A stretch of DNA of 64,000 bases from the NCBI GenBank assembly GCA_019137255.1, contig WPDH01000082.1, positions 124,001 through 188,000 on the forward strand, written 5' to 3'. The position numbers and the translations under genes were made by a program. The notes beneath the pieces were generated by a model. That model did not search any database and was not told the origin of the DNA. It saw only the letters and a list, made by a program, of their open reading frames with translations. Positions 11,489 to 23,685 of this stretch are shown piece after piece (within the stretch, counting starts at the first letter, position 1; each line of letters begins with the position of its first letter). This DNA comes from Corinectria fuckeliana (Eukaryota > Ascomycota > Sordariomycetes > Hypocreales > Nectriaceae).

Positions 11489-12689
11489 TTACAATTTTAT
11501 GAGCAACTTGCCCGTCGTCTTCCGGCTCTCGATGTCCTGGTGCGCCCTTGCCACCTCCTTCAGGGGGTACACGTCGTGGATCAGAATATCCAGCTTTCCA
11601 GATGCGATCATTTCGAAGAGCTCATTAGCGTACCTTTCTAGGCTGGCGCGTTCGGAAACGTACCCGTTGACGACGGGTCGCATCAGCTTGACGCACTTGG
11701 GAGTGAGGCGCAGAATATTGACGGGAGGCACGGCGCCGGACTGTGCTGCGTTAGCAAATGACCATCCCTGGGGCATGTGCTGTGTAAGGACTCACAGCGT
11801 TTCCAAAGGACACAATGTGGCCCTTGAGAGCAACCATGTCGATGTCGGCGTCAAAGGTGGCCTTGCCCACGCCATCGAAGATGACGTCCACACCATGGCC
11901 GCCGGTGATCTCCTTGACCTTGGCCACCACATGGTCGTTGGAGTTGACGGTCCACCCCGCGCCGTTCTTGCGAGCCAGCGCGCACTTCTCCTCGGAGCTC
12001 GCCGTGCCGATGGTCTTGGCTCCCACAGCCCGCAGCATCTGCACGAGCAGGCCGCCAACGCCGCCGGCCGCAGCGTGCACCAGCGCCCACTGGCCGGCCT
12101 TGACCTCGCCCGCCTCGCGGACAAAGGTCCAGGCCGTCAGGCCCTGCAGGAAGGCGGCGGCGGCCTTGTCGGTGGAGATGGCGTCCGGGATGACGATGGC
12201 GTCCGAGGCGGCGACGGCGCTGTACTCGGCGTACGTGCCGTACGTGCCCATGAAGACGACGCGCGCGCCGACGGGGATGCCGGAGACGGACGGGTGCGCG
12301 GCGACGACCTCGCCCGCGCCCTCGCGGCCCAGCGTCAGCGGGAACTGCGGCACCTTGTACAGCCCGGAGCGGAAGTACGTGTCGATGTAGTTGAGCCCGG
12401 CGTACTGGTTGCGCACGAGGATCTGGCCCTCGCCTGCCGTCGGCGCGGGGACGTCCTTGTACTCGAGGACCTCGACCCCGCCGTTCTGCGAGATCTGGAC
12501 GGCCTTCATGGTCGGGGGGACTGGAGCCATGGTGGACAACGGAGCGTGGTGCTGCGAATAGCCGGTTGCGTGGTGGTGATGGGGTGGTGGGAGGAAGGGA
12601 GTAGGCGGGCTTACAAGGGCAGACAGCGCTGGGGATCTGGCAAGCTTAAGAAGTGAGCGGCGGGCCGGCAGAACAAGCCGGAAGGCCAT
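11489..12689 (-). CDS. NADPH:quinone reductase, zeta-crystallin-like (Zta1 type)
   Basis: Medium-chain reductase that reduces quinones with NADPH, linked to oxidative stress. Two exons, 12689-11796 and 11740-11489, with GTGAGT and CACAG intron ends. Motifs: NYIDTYFRSGLY substrate loop, GREGAGEVV, nucleotide-binding AAAGGVGGLLVQ and VIFDGVGK. No zinc ligands are visible, as expected for the quinone reductase branch. Starting at 12689 gives 381 residues with a basic, Ser/Ala/Leu-rich N-terminus (MAFRLVLPARRSLLKLARS) resembling a mitochondrial presequence. Starting at 12530 (MAPVPPTMKAVQ) gives a 328-residue cytosolic form close to yeast Zta1 (334). A stretch with GTAAGC and CGCAG ends inside the leader (63 nt, in frame) may be a further intron. 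It converges with GAL10. Confidence 0.88.
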
Positions 12690-13937
12690 ATGCACCCTTT
12701 GTTTCCAGATCACACTCGATTGGAAGACTTTGCGACTTCGGAAACAGTCGGCGCGTATAAGTATATCCGGAACGGTCGTTGACGGCCGCCCTTCGGAAGC
12801 GGGGTCGGAGGTTCCATGATGGCGGGGTAAAAGCCTCCAGAGGCTTTGTTGGCGCCAAGGTGCTTATCAATCCATCCATGTCACGTCATGCGAAATTAGG
12901 AGGTAACCGACGGCTTTGTTTCGGAAAGCAGCGGGATTTGGTGCTGAGGGTAGGAAGTGGTGCCGGTGGATGGATGTATATTGGATGTTGGACGAGGAAG
13001 AAGCATGACTGAATGCTAAGGAAACAAGGGTAACATGTGCTTGGGAACACAGTTGTGAAAATGGCCCTCTTGGTCGTGTTGCTGTTGGTCAACTAAGGGC
13101 GCAGTAGTATCAGGACAAGGGTAATTTACTTACCCTCGGTGAAATTAACCTTTAAGGCTCCAAAGGCCGGCTGGTGATGGAAAGGACGTTGTGTAAAGCA
13201 AGGATCATGACCAACAATGTCAAAGCCCATTATTTTCCGAAGGACTTCCGAGCTATCGATATTGCTTCCTCGATATGGCCAGTAAAATATCCAGCCTTGC
13301 GTATAAACCTTCCAGTCTAGCTCCTATCATTGCGCAGAAGTTTGCTTCGCAAGATCAGTCTTGTGTGTTGTCTCGACCCTGTTAAGAGGTATTCGCTAAA
13401 GCGATGTCCGCTCTGAACGAATCTTAGAAAGACCTCTCAGATTCCCACTCGCCCAGTCCCTATTCTTCACAATGAAAAAAAGCGAGTATTAATTCTTATT
13501 CTTTACCAAATGTTCCCTGCGGCGTGCTCTTAGTAGATGGCCAGCACCATTGCGTCGGGCGGAGCCTAAATCCATTGCGTAGACACTGTAGAGCAACGCG
13601 ACGAGCAGAGCTGAAGCCCATCTCGCGAGACTGTATAGTTTCTCATGGCTATTATAAGAGATAAGATAATTAAATAAGTTAATAATATATAAAGAAACTA
13701 AGTTAGTGACTTTAATTTAAGCTACATAATAGTAATATTAACTAAGATACTATTATAAATTAAGAAATACATTTCTTTTTTAATTCTAATATCTATACAA
13801 GTATATCTATCTTTTACTATACTATACTTACATTTAATCCTCTCACCTTAAACTATAGCACTCTAGTTAAGCTAACTAATTCTATATAGAACTGAAAAGA
13901 AACTGCTGTAAGAGTCTTAAAGAGTCTACTGTCAGAC
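12690..13937. other. intergenic with an AT-rich island
   Basis: No gene recognised. The stretch 13640-13910 is strongly AT-rich with no open frame, resembling RIP-affected DNA. I looked for terminal repeats around it and found none convincing. The left part should contain the quinone reductase promoter. Confidence 0.5.
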
Positions 13938-14840
13938 TCAAATCACCACACGAAACTTGAGCAAGTTCCCTTGAAGGATGTCCTGCTTCTTCTGCTCCAG
14001 TTCCTCCATGTCCCAGCTCACAGAGACGAATCTGCCGGAGAGCCAGTCCCGTCGCTCACGAGAGAGCCAGACTAGCGTGTCGGCAGCCAGCTCCGGCGTA
14101 TCGGTCAGGACACCTTGCCTGTCTGGAGGCATGTTCATGGCTAGCTCGGTCTTGATGGCACCCGGATGGAGTGAGATGGCGATTAGACCCTGCTGATAAT
14201 ATTCCTTGTCTATGAACTCGGTGAGACGACAGAGAGCAAACTTGGACGTTTGGTAGCCCGATGCGCCAGGGAACATGACGTGGGCACCACCACTGCTGAT
14301 ATTGATGATTGTCTTGGTTGGTGACTTGAGCAGCAAGGGCACGAAATAGTGGGCGGCGAGATAGGTGCCTTTGATGTTGACCTCCCAAGTCCACCACCAC
14401 TCACTTGGCTTGGACTCGGCGATGGGTTTCCACTCCTCCAGATAGCCGGCATTGTTGATCAAGATGTCAAGGCTGCCGCCGAGCATGTCTGCAGCGGTCT
14501 CGCTGGCCACTCGCACCGAGTCCTCCGACGTTATATCGACCTTCATGGACTGCACCAGCGGCTGGGACCGGTTTGCCTTCTTGGCGGCATCCTTGACGGC
14601 TGTCTCGACATCGGCCATGTCAGAACGAGCGACGAGCAGGATTTTCGAGCAGCCCGCGGTAGCGAAGCTGATTGCGGTCGCCTTGCCGATGCCCTTGGAG
14701 GCGCCCGTGATTAAGACCGACTTGCCCGTCAGGTCGACTTTGGCGGGATCAATAAAGGGATAAGTATCCCTACGCGCCGAGACGTAGCTAGCCACAGCAG
14801 GCCAGTTGGTCTCGCGTAGGGAAGGATCCTGGGCCGACAT
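13938..14840 (-). CDS. short-chain dehydrogenase/reductase (SDR)
   Basis: Classical SDR oxidoreductase with unknown substrate, 300 residues, no introns. Cofactor motif TGASKGIG near residue 48, then NNAG, catalytic Ser in INISSGG, and the YQTSK (YxxxK) pair, followed by LHPGAIKTELA. The basic residue in VARSD after strand 2 suggests NADPH (inference). I start at the ATG at 14840 (MSAQDPSLRE) rather than 14852. Similar lone SDRs with an N-terminal W-P-A-V-x-x-Y-V segment occur widely in Pezizomycotina. It sits alone between two AT-rich or relic-bearing stretches, so it may belong to an accessory region; no biosynthetic partner genes are nearby. Confidence 0.88.
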   Translation of the reverse strand: MSAQDPSLRETNWPAVASYVSARRDTYPFIDPAKVDLTGKSVLITGASKGIGKATAISFATAGCSKILLVARSDMADVETAVKDAAKKANRSQPLVQSMKVDITSEDSVRVASETAADMLGGSLDILINNAGYLEEWKPIAESKPSEWWWTWEVNIKGTYLAAHYFVPLLLKSPTKTIINISSGGAHVMFPGASGYQTSKFALCRLTEFIDKEYYQQGLIAISLHPGAIKTELAMNMPPDRQGVLTDTPELAADTLVWLSRERRDWLSGRFVSVSWDMEELEQKKQDILQGNLLKFRVVI

Positions 14841-15134
14841 AGTGAATCTCAAGAAGAGCGTGAAGATGTAGAGTCGCGTAAGTAGATAAGGTGAGTGTTA
14901 GGTATGTTTGGTAGCTATGTTTGTCCTATACCGACTTATTGCTCCATAGCTCCGATATATAAAGGCTGAGAAATTAGAACTTGTGTCACTCTTTCCGGTC
15001 CTAAATCCGGCTACCAGGCGTAGCTGTCGGAATTAATGGAGGTAGGAGTATATTCACGTTCCTCGGCGGAGATTACATTTAACTCCATAGCTGATGCGTA
15101 CCTTGCAAGGAAAAGAGGAGTCACGTGGATGTGA

Positions 15135-15426
15135 TCCAGACCACGCAACGATCCAGACCGACGAGACAGCCGATACGAAGTGAAGAAGAGTTTCGAGAAG
15201 AAATATGTTGTTCATGAGGATTCGGATGACCGAGACCGAGGAGGAAGATGACAAGAGATCAGTGGCATCACAAGACTCAACCAGCTCTCGAGATACTGCG
15301 AGATCGCACGAGTCTAAGTACTTCACAACTATGACCTCGTCCGACTCCTCTAGCTTATTCGGAGAGCACGAGTGCGCCAAGTGTCACCGAACCTTTCCAA
15401 CCGCCGAGGTGCTTTACGAGCACAAG
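15135..15426 (+). pseudogene. C2H2 zinc-finger gene fragment
   Basis: The reading RRDSRYEVKKSFEKKYVVHE continues as an acidic DSDDRDR segment and then, after a one-base frame change near 15230, as EEEDDKRSVASQDSTSS and a finger-like ECAKCHRTFPTAEVLYEHK (C-x2-C-x12-H, second His not visible). It stops at 15426, exactly where antisense similarity to the neighbouring NLR relic begins, so the apparent GTAACT donor is probably not real. No start codon or downstream exon was found. Read as a broken piece of a larger C2H2 gene; parent gene unknown. Confidence 0.5.
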
Positions 15427-16380
15427 GTAACTCTCTGACGGAAAAGTGGGCAAGATGTAGCTCTTTATTGGCGGCGTGGACAACTGTCACCAAGCTGGGA
15501 CAGTAGTCCAAAACATCAGTCTCGCAAAACAGTCGACGCCTGATGTTAAACCCCCGTGACTCGTTTTCGATCTGCGTTACTATTACTTGCCTGGCCTCAG
15601 CCAGCGTGAGAGGTCGCTTAGAGTGTACTAGGAACTGTAGGAGGCGTATCGCGTCGTTTTTGAGCTCTGTTGGTATGCTTTCCATCATGCGCCGGTGTGT
15701 CTCATCTGAATTTAGTGGCAAAGATGCGAGAGCCTTCTCCATAGCTGCCTCGTGATGACATCTAGCCAGGCTGTCTAACTGACAGTACGCCCACCTGAGC
15801 CTAAGCAGAGCGTCAGCAAAACATCCGCACATCGATCGAAGCTGAGATATCTCACATCCCGTCGGCCCCGTCGCCAACCTTCCTCCGGACCCCCTCGAGG
15901 AGATCCTGGGACAAGGGCTTTTCTTGAAAATCACGCCGTTGAGAAAGTTGTGCTGTGACCCACGATCGGATATCGGCGTTGACAGCCTCCTTGTCAAGTG
16001 ATAGGCAGTTTTGCTCTCCTATCAAAAGGGGAATGTCCCGCAGAAACTCGGACTCAGGTCGACCGGTACAGAGTATAGTTGGATATGGCCCAACTCTAAC
16101 CTAGACACCACGTCCTTGATCCACCCGAGAAGAGCCTCTCTTGTTTTCGATTCATCCAAGGCGTCCAGAACGATTGAGACCTTCTTCTGGACTACGAGCA
16201 TATTGAGTACCACATCCTCGAGCGTCTTTATTGCAGGTTGGTCGCTGCCATCTTAGTGTGCTTAGTATGAGGCGTTAAGAAGACCTGTAGAACTAACACC
16301 ACGTTGACAAAGTTGAAAAGCAAGCGACTGTAGCATGTTATTTAATGTCTGTTTTGTTATGTTGCTAGAGTAGTATTTAG
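15427..16380 (-). pseudogene. NACHT/NLR-type gene relic, 5' and 3' truncated
   Basis: Fungal NLRs of this type sense non-self with a NACHT ATPase and C-terminal repeats. The relic reads NNMLQSLAFQLCQRG, then two in-frame TAA stops near 16260, then DGSDQPAIKTLEDVV and the Walker-B region SIVLDALDESKTREALL. A one-base shift follows, then TGRPESEFLRDIPLL and ending VRRKVGDGADG. A still spliceable intron (GTGAGA to CTTAG, about 15798-15856) leads to LRWAYCQLDSLARC, a winged-helix-like region with LLQFLVHSKRPLTLAEA, and LHLAHFSVRE, after which the frame breaks. Walker A and all repeats are missing. The 5' side runs into AT-rich DNA. Clearly non-functional as it stands. Confidence 0.8.
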
Positions 16381-17749
16381 CTAGACAGCTAAAGTAATAG
16401 TAATATTAATATAAGTGCTAGATATTAAGTAATTAACACCTTAGTAATAGTCTAAAAGATCAGATAACCAGGTGACATATCACGACGGCGAAAATACTAA
16501 AGTCGATCTTATGCCTCTAGTGACGTATCTTCTGCAGAATTTTTTTGCTCCATCCAAGAGAAAAACCACAGAACCGTTACGATATCAGAAGGGACGCGTA
16601 ACCTCTGCAACTTGTGAGTAACACGAGGTGTGGTCGTCGTTGTCTAGGGTACTTGTACTTGGAGGGAATCAATGACGGGGCCCAAACACCTCGACACTTC
16701 CCACTGGCTATTCTTAGTTCCTTCGCCCAAATGATGCTGCTTGGAGCTTAGCGGCTTGACTCCCTTGCGGCATCGTTGATTTGACAGCCCAGGCTCCGCT
16801 GCTCAGGGCAAGGGATGAATGGATGGGATGGTGGGCTCGGATGTCACTGTGAACTTCCTGGGGCAGTGCAAAGAAGCACAACCTCAGCCCCGAAACATGG
16901 CGCGCTCCTTGTTTTGAGGCATGGCAGTGCAAGAGCTTTGTGAAGAGCCCAGGCCTGAGGCGGGCGTCAGGTGTGCAGACGAGAACGGGAGAGTTGTGCC
17001 TCATCTCTATAACGTTAAAGTCTGAAGATAGCTACATAGTTGTCGGCAATACGTAGCTTACTTAGTTAGAAACACTGCCTCCATCCACGGCATATGAGAT
17101 GAAACATCCGTCGATGGATATTTTAAGATGGATCCAGTACGATGGAGATCCTCGGATGACCCCCTAGGGAGCCGATTTAAGGGGGAGTTTAGTGGAGGGT
17201 CGGTCGCTAAGGCACGCGCTATGTACCCGCTACTCCTCTGCCCTGGGTTGCCTGGGCCCCTGTGGGCACTCAGGCAAGGTCGCCATGCGGCTGTGGCGCA
17301 GCGCCCCGCTGCCTGCTGTGCGCTCGGGTAGGTCCCCCGCCGGTACAGTTGGTCCAGTGAAGGCCGCAGCGCTAGGTCAGGTACCTCCAATGCCAATGCA
17401 GGCGCGAACCCCTCCGTCTGACGAAAGGAATGAGAGCTCCGTCCATGGATGGCGGGCAATGGGTGGAAGGGAGCCCGTCATGGCCAGCTCAACAAGGAAC
17501 TTGCATTTTCCCTCCTTCACCGTCAAGCTTCAACTCTCGCCCTCACCAACCCCGACGTTCCGGTTTCTCAGCTGCCTTTAGAGTACGCCTAGCAGCTCGT
17601 TTCTCGATCCCTCCTCCCGTTCGCCTCGACGACATCGCCGCGATTTGCTTCGCTGGACACATTTCCCCTCCTCGCCAGACCTCTCACCTCCTTGTTCCTT
17701 GCGCGGACGACTCCAACGGCTTCGATCCAAATGACAGCCTAGTTCCAAA
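16381..17749. other. intergenic, upstream of the ankyrin gene
   Basis: AT-rich to about 16470, then ordinary composition. No gene, tRNA or repeat recognised. The last 200 bp are pyrimidine-rich and should be the promoter and 5' UTR of the ankyrin-repeat gene. Confidence 0.5.
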
Positions 17750-20700
17750 ATGCCTCCCCCAACGGCCGACGTCCGCCAGCGGCGCATCATCCAGCTGTCG
17801 GAGCAATGGGGCATCGCCCTTCCGCCCGCCCCCGCGCCACTCGCACGACCGCAGAACCCACCCTCGTTCCGGTCCTTGAGCGACGACCAGACGGCCGAAG
17901 ACCTCTTGGTGAGGCGATCCGCCGAGGTGGCCCAGCTCAAGCCCAAGACCGGTCTGTCGCGAGCCTTTTCCTCCAGCAACTTGAAGAAAGGCAAAGGCCA
18001 TGACCCCAAGGACATCCTCGACGTGCTGACGCATTGGGTCGGCAACTGTGGTTCGCCCGGTGTCGCCGAGGCGCTCATCGCTAAGCTGGCTGCCTCGGGC
18101 GTTGACATCCACGGCATGCATATGGGAAAATCGGGTCTTCTAGCTAGACGGCGGAGCGTCGAAAACGTTGGCGACAGAACTCGTCTGCTGAAGGTTGCTG
18201 TCGAGCGTGGCCAGCTGGAAATGGTCCAGGTCCTGATCCCCCACGCCGACCCCTTTACCCTCGACAACTGTCTCCCAGTCGCAATCAAGACCGGTAACTC
18301 GCCAATCGTGGAACTCTTGCTCAAATACGGGGCCAATGCGTCTCAAACCCCAGAAGGGCAGGATGCCTTCCGCCAGGCCTGTCTCGCACAGGGCTTGTCC
18401 AACATGGTCGCTCTCCTCCTCCAGTCTGATGGCAGGCCTTCGCCGTTGTGTGTATCTCAGGGTCTGAGCGATGCCACCAGGGCGCAATGTCTGGCAACCG
18501 TGCTACACCTCACTCGTGCCACTGCCGACGGGAATTTTAACCGGGCTGAGGCCCTTAAACTCGCAGTCGATAGCGGACGCCGAGACATTGCCATCGCTAT
18601 AGTCATGGGAAACAAACCTCCGCTGAGCCCAGGTCTCGAGGAGGCTTTCCAGCTTCTGATCGAACACTCATCACTCAGCCCGACTACGAAATTGGAACTT
18701 GCCGAACTTCTTCTATGCTGCGGTGCCCAAGGCGACATACTGTCACAATCCCTAGAGCTAGCATGCGCCTCGCAGTTCTTCGAAATGGCTAGTCTTCTCG
18801 CATCCTATGGTGTTTCAGTCGAGTTCAATGACGCATCTGTTCTTAAAACGGCCATCTCAAGGGGGCAATCCGAGCTCGTCGGATCCTTGCTAAACGAGAA
18901 TTCAACAATCAGTCCTGGCTTGGCTTCTAGTTGCTTGAATTTGATACCGCGGCAAGCGCCGTTTGAAACACGTAATGCCTTGCTTTATCTCTTGCTTAGG
19001 AAAGGCGCAAGTGGCCCTGCCTTGGATGAATGTCTCATCCATGCGGTTCAATCTGGTGATGCCCAGTCTGTCCAACTTCTTCTCACGCCTCATTTCCCCG
19101 ACACGAAAAACTCTCATCGGGACTCCATCCATCATCGACGGTCTCGCATTACCAATCGCCATGCGGTTGCATCACCAGATCACAGAAACGGAGAGGCGCT
19201 GCGAACGGCTGTTGTACGGGCAGACACAGACATGGCCGCTAAGATTCTGGCCGCCAAGCCATCCTCCGAGACGCTGACGCTCGTCTTTCCTTTGACTAGG
19301 GCTCTAGCTGCTGCGGACCGCTACCGGATGATAGAGCTCTTTCTCAAGGGTGCTTTACCAGGACCTTGCCTCCATGCAGCCTTGCAAGACGCCATCAACG
19401 AGGATATTGCCCAGCGCGATGATGCTCTGATTCGGCTTCTCCTCAAGCACGACGCCGACGTCAATCACAACAAGGGTGCAGGCCTCCACGCTGTCATTAC
19501 CCAAAAAGACATTAACCTACTGTCTCTGCTGGTCCAGAAAGTCTCTCCCAAGACAGCAGCGGCACGAATAGGCGACGTCTTGAAAGTCGATGATCACCGT
19601 GCACGTCATAATATGATGACGATGCTCTTCAGCGCAGGGGCAAGCGTTGGAGTCAAAGAAGTAGCGGAGGCTTTACAAGAAACGTTGTCCGAGAAACCGG
19701 TCGACATGTCGCTCCTGAGGCTCATTCTGCAACATGGCAAAGCAGACATCAACGCCTTTGACGGGGCAATCGTGACAAAAGCAGTCCAAAACCCCGACCC
19801 AAAGGTCCTCGAGCTCGTGCTTAGCATTGGCAAACCATCTGGAGAGACTGTCAGTCGCTGTCTCGATGAACTGGCTCCTTTGGCTTCTACGGATAACAAA
19901 AACTGGAAACTCAGTGTCATTCAAACCAAGTCGAAAAGAAAAGGAGACATGAGTGGGATGCTTGTGCATGAGGTACAGTCTCTCCTCCGAGACACCACTA
20001 AACAGTCAACGCTGTCTACTCTCAAGCAGCTGCTTGAGTCTGGCGCCGACCCTAACGCGTATCAAGCCGCAGCCTTGTGTCATGCCGTGGCTGCAGGTAA
20101 TACCCTGCTCAGTGACCTTTTATTCAACTGCCAGCATTCACTAAGCCCGACTTCATTGGCGTCGGCTTTGCCACATGCGCTGCGTATCTCTGATCCCATG
20201 GATCGGTTGACGTTTACGAAGAGACTGGTCGAAGCCGGTGCCTTTCCGCTGGAAGTCAACCGAGCGTTGAACTATGCCATCACCACTTACTCGGGCGACA
20301 TAGCTCTCATCAATGTTCTAGCCAATGCGGCAGATGCTTCAGATGGAGAGGCTCTGGCACTTTCAGTGTCAAAAGAGTTGTCCGAAATCACGGGCCTACT
20401 ACTTGCACAAACGAAGCAGTCGATGGAAGCCAGGAATGCTGCTCTAGATAATGCCATGAAAATCAGAGACTGGACGCCCAGACTTTCCATATGCAGCCGA
20501 CTGGCCAAAGCTGGAGTCTCCCCCGAAACTGCTTCCAGTGCTTTGCTAGTCGCGGCTCGGGATGGCGACTTGGAGCTCGGAGACATCCTCATTGCTCACG
20601 GCGCAAGCATCTCCACTAATGATGGACAGGCGATTATCGAGGCTTGCCGCGGAGGCTCTGTGGAGGTTCTAGATGTCCTTTTGAAGTCGGACTTGAACGC

Positions 20701-23386
20701 CCAAAAGACAACCTTGGAGCGGGGCTTCCAGGCCGCGACGGAGGTGCGAGACCTAAACAAACGGGCCATGGTGTTCCAGCGCCTTCTGAGAGGGGGTGTG
20801 TCTGGCGACGTTGTTGATACTCAGCTCGTGTCGGCCGCAAGATTCGGCGAAGAGGGCGAAGAAGTTCTAAGAGTGTTGCTAGCTGCAGGCGCGGACCCTA
20901 ATTTTAGCAACGGTGAGGCAGTGGTGGCAGCGACTAGGAGTGCCTTCATCGGGAGCCTCGAGCTGCTTCTTGGCCTTTGGCACGAAGGCGGGAACCAGGT
21001 AGGTAGGCTCAGCCATAGACTGGGTGGAGTCGCTGACGCGGCATCACAGAAGAAGGCCTCTGCTCCAACCCTCTTAAGGGCGTTGAAGGCCTGTTGGAAA
21101 CTGAGTCACGACACTCGATTCCAGATCATCGATGACCTCATGAAGGCCGGCATGCCAGCGACCGAAGATGTCCATATCGCCTTGAGCAAGGCGGTCGCTG
21201 AGGAGGATCCGGATCAACGACTAATAAAGCTCCTGCTTGACTGCGGGGCATCCCCGTTGACGAACGGATGCCAGACGTTGGTTTCAGCGACGCAGCGAGC
21301 TGCAAGTTCAGTGATGAAGTTGCTTCTCAGCCGTGAGATTCCTGTGAATGACATGAATCGCATCTTCTCTCAAGGGTTTACAGAAGAAAATCTCCAGACA
21401 TGGTTCACTCCAGATGGCTTGGAAGTGGCACGGATGCTCCTGGACAAGGGAGCAACTGGAGATGCTCTTAGTGGTTCTCTGATTCTCGTGATTCAACGCA
21501 GCGATGACGACACGGCCGCCCTTACGGACCAGTTTCTCGACCTCTTTGTTGCTCATGGGGCGGATGTCGACTTTATGGACGGAGAGCCACTCAAGCAGGC
21601 TGCTTCGAAGGCCAACGTATCCTGGACGCGCAAGCTTCTCGCTTGTCATCCCTCAGCCCAAACTCTCGCCTTGGGCTTCGACCACATCTTCGACAGTGCC
21701 ATCTCAGAGGACGAGGCGTTGGTGCTGTTCAAAATATTCACTGACTATCAAGAAGGCGATGTGCGCATGGATTTCATGGCTCGCAACCCGGGGTTTGAGC
21801 CGGTTCTTGTCAGGGCCATTTCGCAGTATCCACGATCGAAGGCTGTTCTCGAGGCGCTTTTGGACGCGGGCTATTACCATGACCAGACGACCTTTTATCG
21901 CGTTCATCCCAACATGGAGGAACCGGAAGAAGTAACTCTGTTGGTGTGGGCCATTTCTCAACCCCAGAAGAGGATCAGCACTGCCTTGATAGAGCTGCTG
22001 ATCGAGCGTGGAGGTAAGTCGTCTCTGGTTTGGACGGAACCCTAGCATACTGACCTTCTCTCAGCCAACATCAACTTTGAGACAGCAACCAGTCGGTCGA
22101 CACCGCTCATGCTCGCCATTCAGACCCGACGACCGGATGTAGTCAAGACACTCCTCCTTGCGGGTGCCGAGGTTGATGTTACCGATGCCTTGGGCCGCAC
22201 ACCCCTTTCGATGGCGACTGGAATCGGTGGCGATTTATCAATCCAGCTAATGGGCAACCTCCTTGCCGCGGATCCATCCAAGGACGATGGATCGCTTCAC
22301 AATGCTGCGAGGGAACTCAACATAGCTGCTGTCCGGGTGCTTGTCCAGTCTGGCCACGATCCTGACTTCCCCAGTCCTTTACATGGCGGCCGCAGTGCAC
22401 TGGGCGAAGTTTGTCTTCACGGGTCTGACCTGGGCGAGCTCACGGCCGACCGGGAGAAGTCGATGCAGAAGGTCATGTCCTGCCTGGTTGATTCAGAGTC
22501 GGACATCACCATCAAGTCGAACGGAAAGTCGCTGTTGCTCCTCTGCTTTGAGGCCTTTGATGCCGTGGCGACGACTCGTTGTTTGTTGAAGGTGGCCATG
22601 TGGAAGCATATCAACAAGCCATTCAACCACTTTGTCGACGCAGAACATACCTACTCACCAACAATGTACATCACCAAGGTTCTCCCACCTTCAGACACCC
22701 GAGACCAGCTCCTCACCCTCCTGCGCGCCAACCGGGCAATCGACGTCTACTACGCCAACTCGGGGGATCAGCCCGACGACGCCGTCGGCCTCCCGAAAGA
22801 CATGGAGGTCCAAGAACGGGAACGCAAGGCTCGGCTCCTGCGCATCGCGCAAGACTCGGAAGAGCACGCAATCGCCATTGCTCGACGCAAGGAGGTCGCC
22901 GGCATGGAGCAGCAAATCTGGGCGCACAGGGCCGAGATGGAAGACGCCCGCCGCAACAAGCTGCACCGCGAGGACGTCTCAGCGGTGCGGTCCAAGGCGC
23001 AGCTCGAAGAGTCCATCTTCAACGCCTCGCTGAAGCGGCGCCTGTCGGAACAGCGCGCGCTGACGGACGCGTCGCTCTCCCGCACCAAGGCCATCGCGTC
23101 CACGGAGCTGCAGACCGAGGAGAGCCGCCAGAGGAAGATGCTCGAGTGGGAGACGCGCATGAACACGGAGCGCGTCGACAACGCCCGCGCCCTGAGCGCG
23201 CTGCGCATCAGCGAGCGCGAGGAGGTCGAGCGCATCGAGCGGGGCGCCGAGGACAGGATCAAGAAGAGGTTCGAGGTGCAGAAGAAGCTGGTTGACAGCC
23301 AGGAGAAGCTGGCGAAGCGCTTGGCGTCCGGGCCGGCGGGGGCGGATGCGAGACGGCAGATTGGATATGTCGAGGAGTTGAACTAG
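17750..23386 (+). CDS. giant ankyrin-repeat protein with C-terminal coiled coil
   Basis: Function unknown. Two exons, 17750-22013 and 22065-23386, with GTAAGT and CTCAG ends, encode 1,861 residues. The first 110 residues are disordered. From about 120 to 1600 the protein is built of degenerate ankyrin-like repeats; clear units include VELLLKYGANAS, IRLLLKHDADVNHNK, LKQLLESGADPNAY and VKTLLLAGAEVDVTDALGRTPL. Many repeats lack the usual TPLH start. The last 180 residues are highly charged (ERERKARLLRIAQDSEEH onward) and predicted to form a long coiled coil. I know of no signal or membrane segment, so a cytosolic scaffold is the simplest reading (inference). It converges with the SNF2 gene 300 bp away. 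Confidence 0.85.
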
Positions 23387-23685
23387 GAGTCATGGTTGCT
23401 GGATGATCGATCTCGTTTCAATTGGGCGCTCGGAGTTTTGGAAAATTCATGATATCCGGGTTTAAATCATAGGACAACTAGATGACAGAACGTTTCTTAG
23501 GTTTGAAAATTAGCTACAATCTTTCTTCAAGCAGGCATTGCCTTGACGCAAGCTTTGAATTATCGTCTAACACCTATTATGATACACGGGCATTGGAGCT
23601 CTTCCTGCCCTGGTCTATACTTGGTCTTACAAAAAGCAACTAAGATGGCATCTCAATCAAGTGTTTTCTCCCCTAGCAAATTGTC

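Noticed and set aside
13640..13910. AT-rich island as a second MITE
   Set aside because: No paired terminal repeats or target duplication could be found; only composition supports it.
15205..15438. Intact small C2H2 gene ending at 15438
   Set aside because: The last codons are antisense NLR sequence, the upstream reading is in another frame, and no start or second exon exists.
13938..17749. Secondary-metabolite gene cluster around the SDR
   Set aside because: No synthase, transporter or pathway regulator nearby; the neighbours are housekeeping genes or relics.
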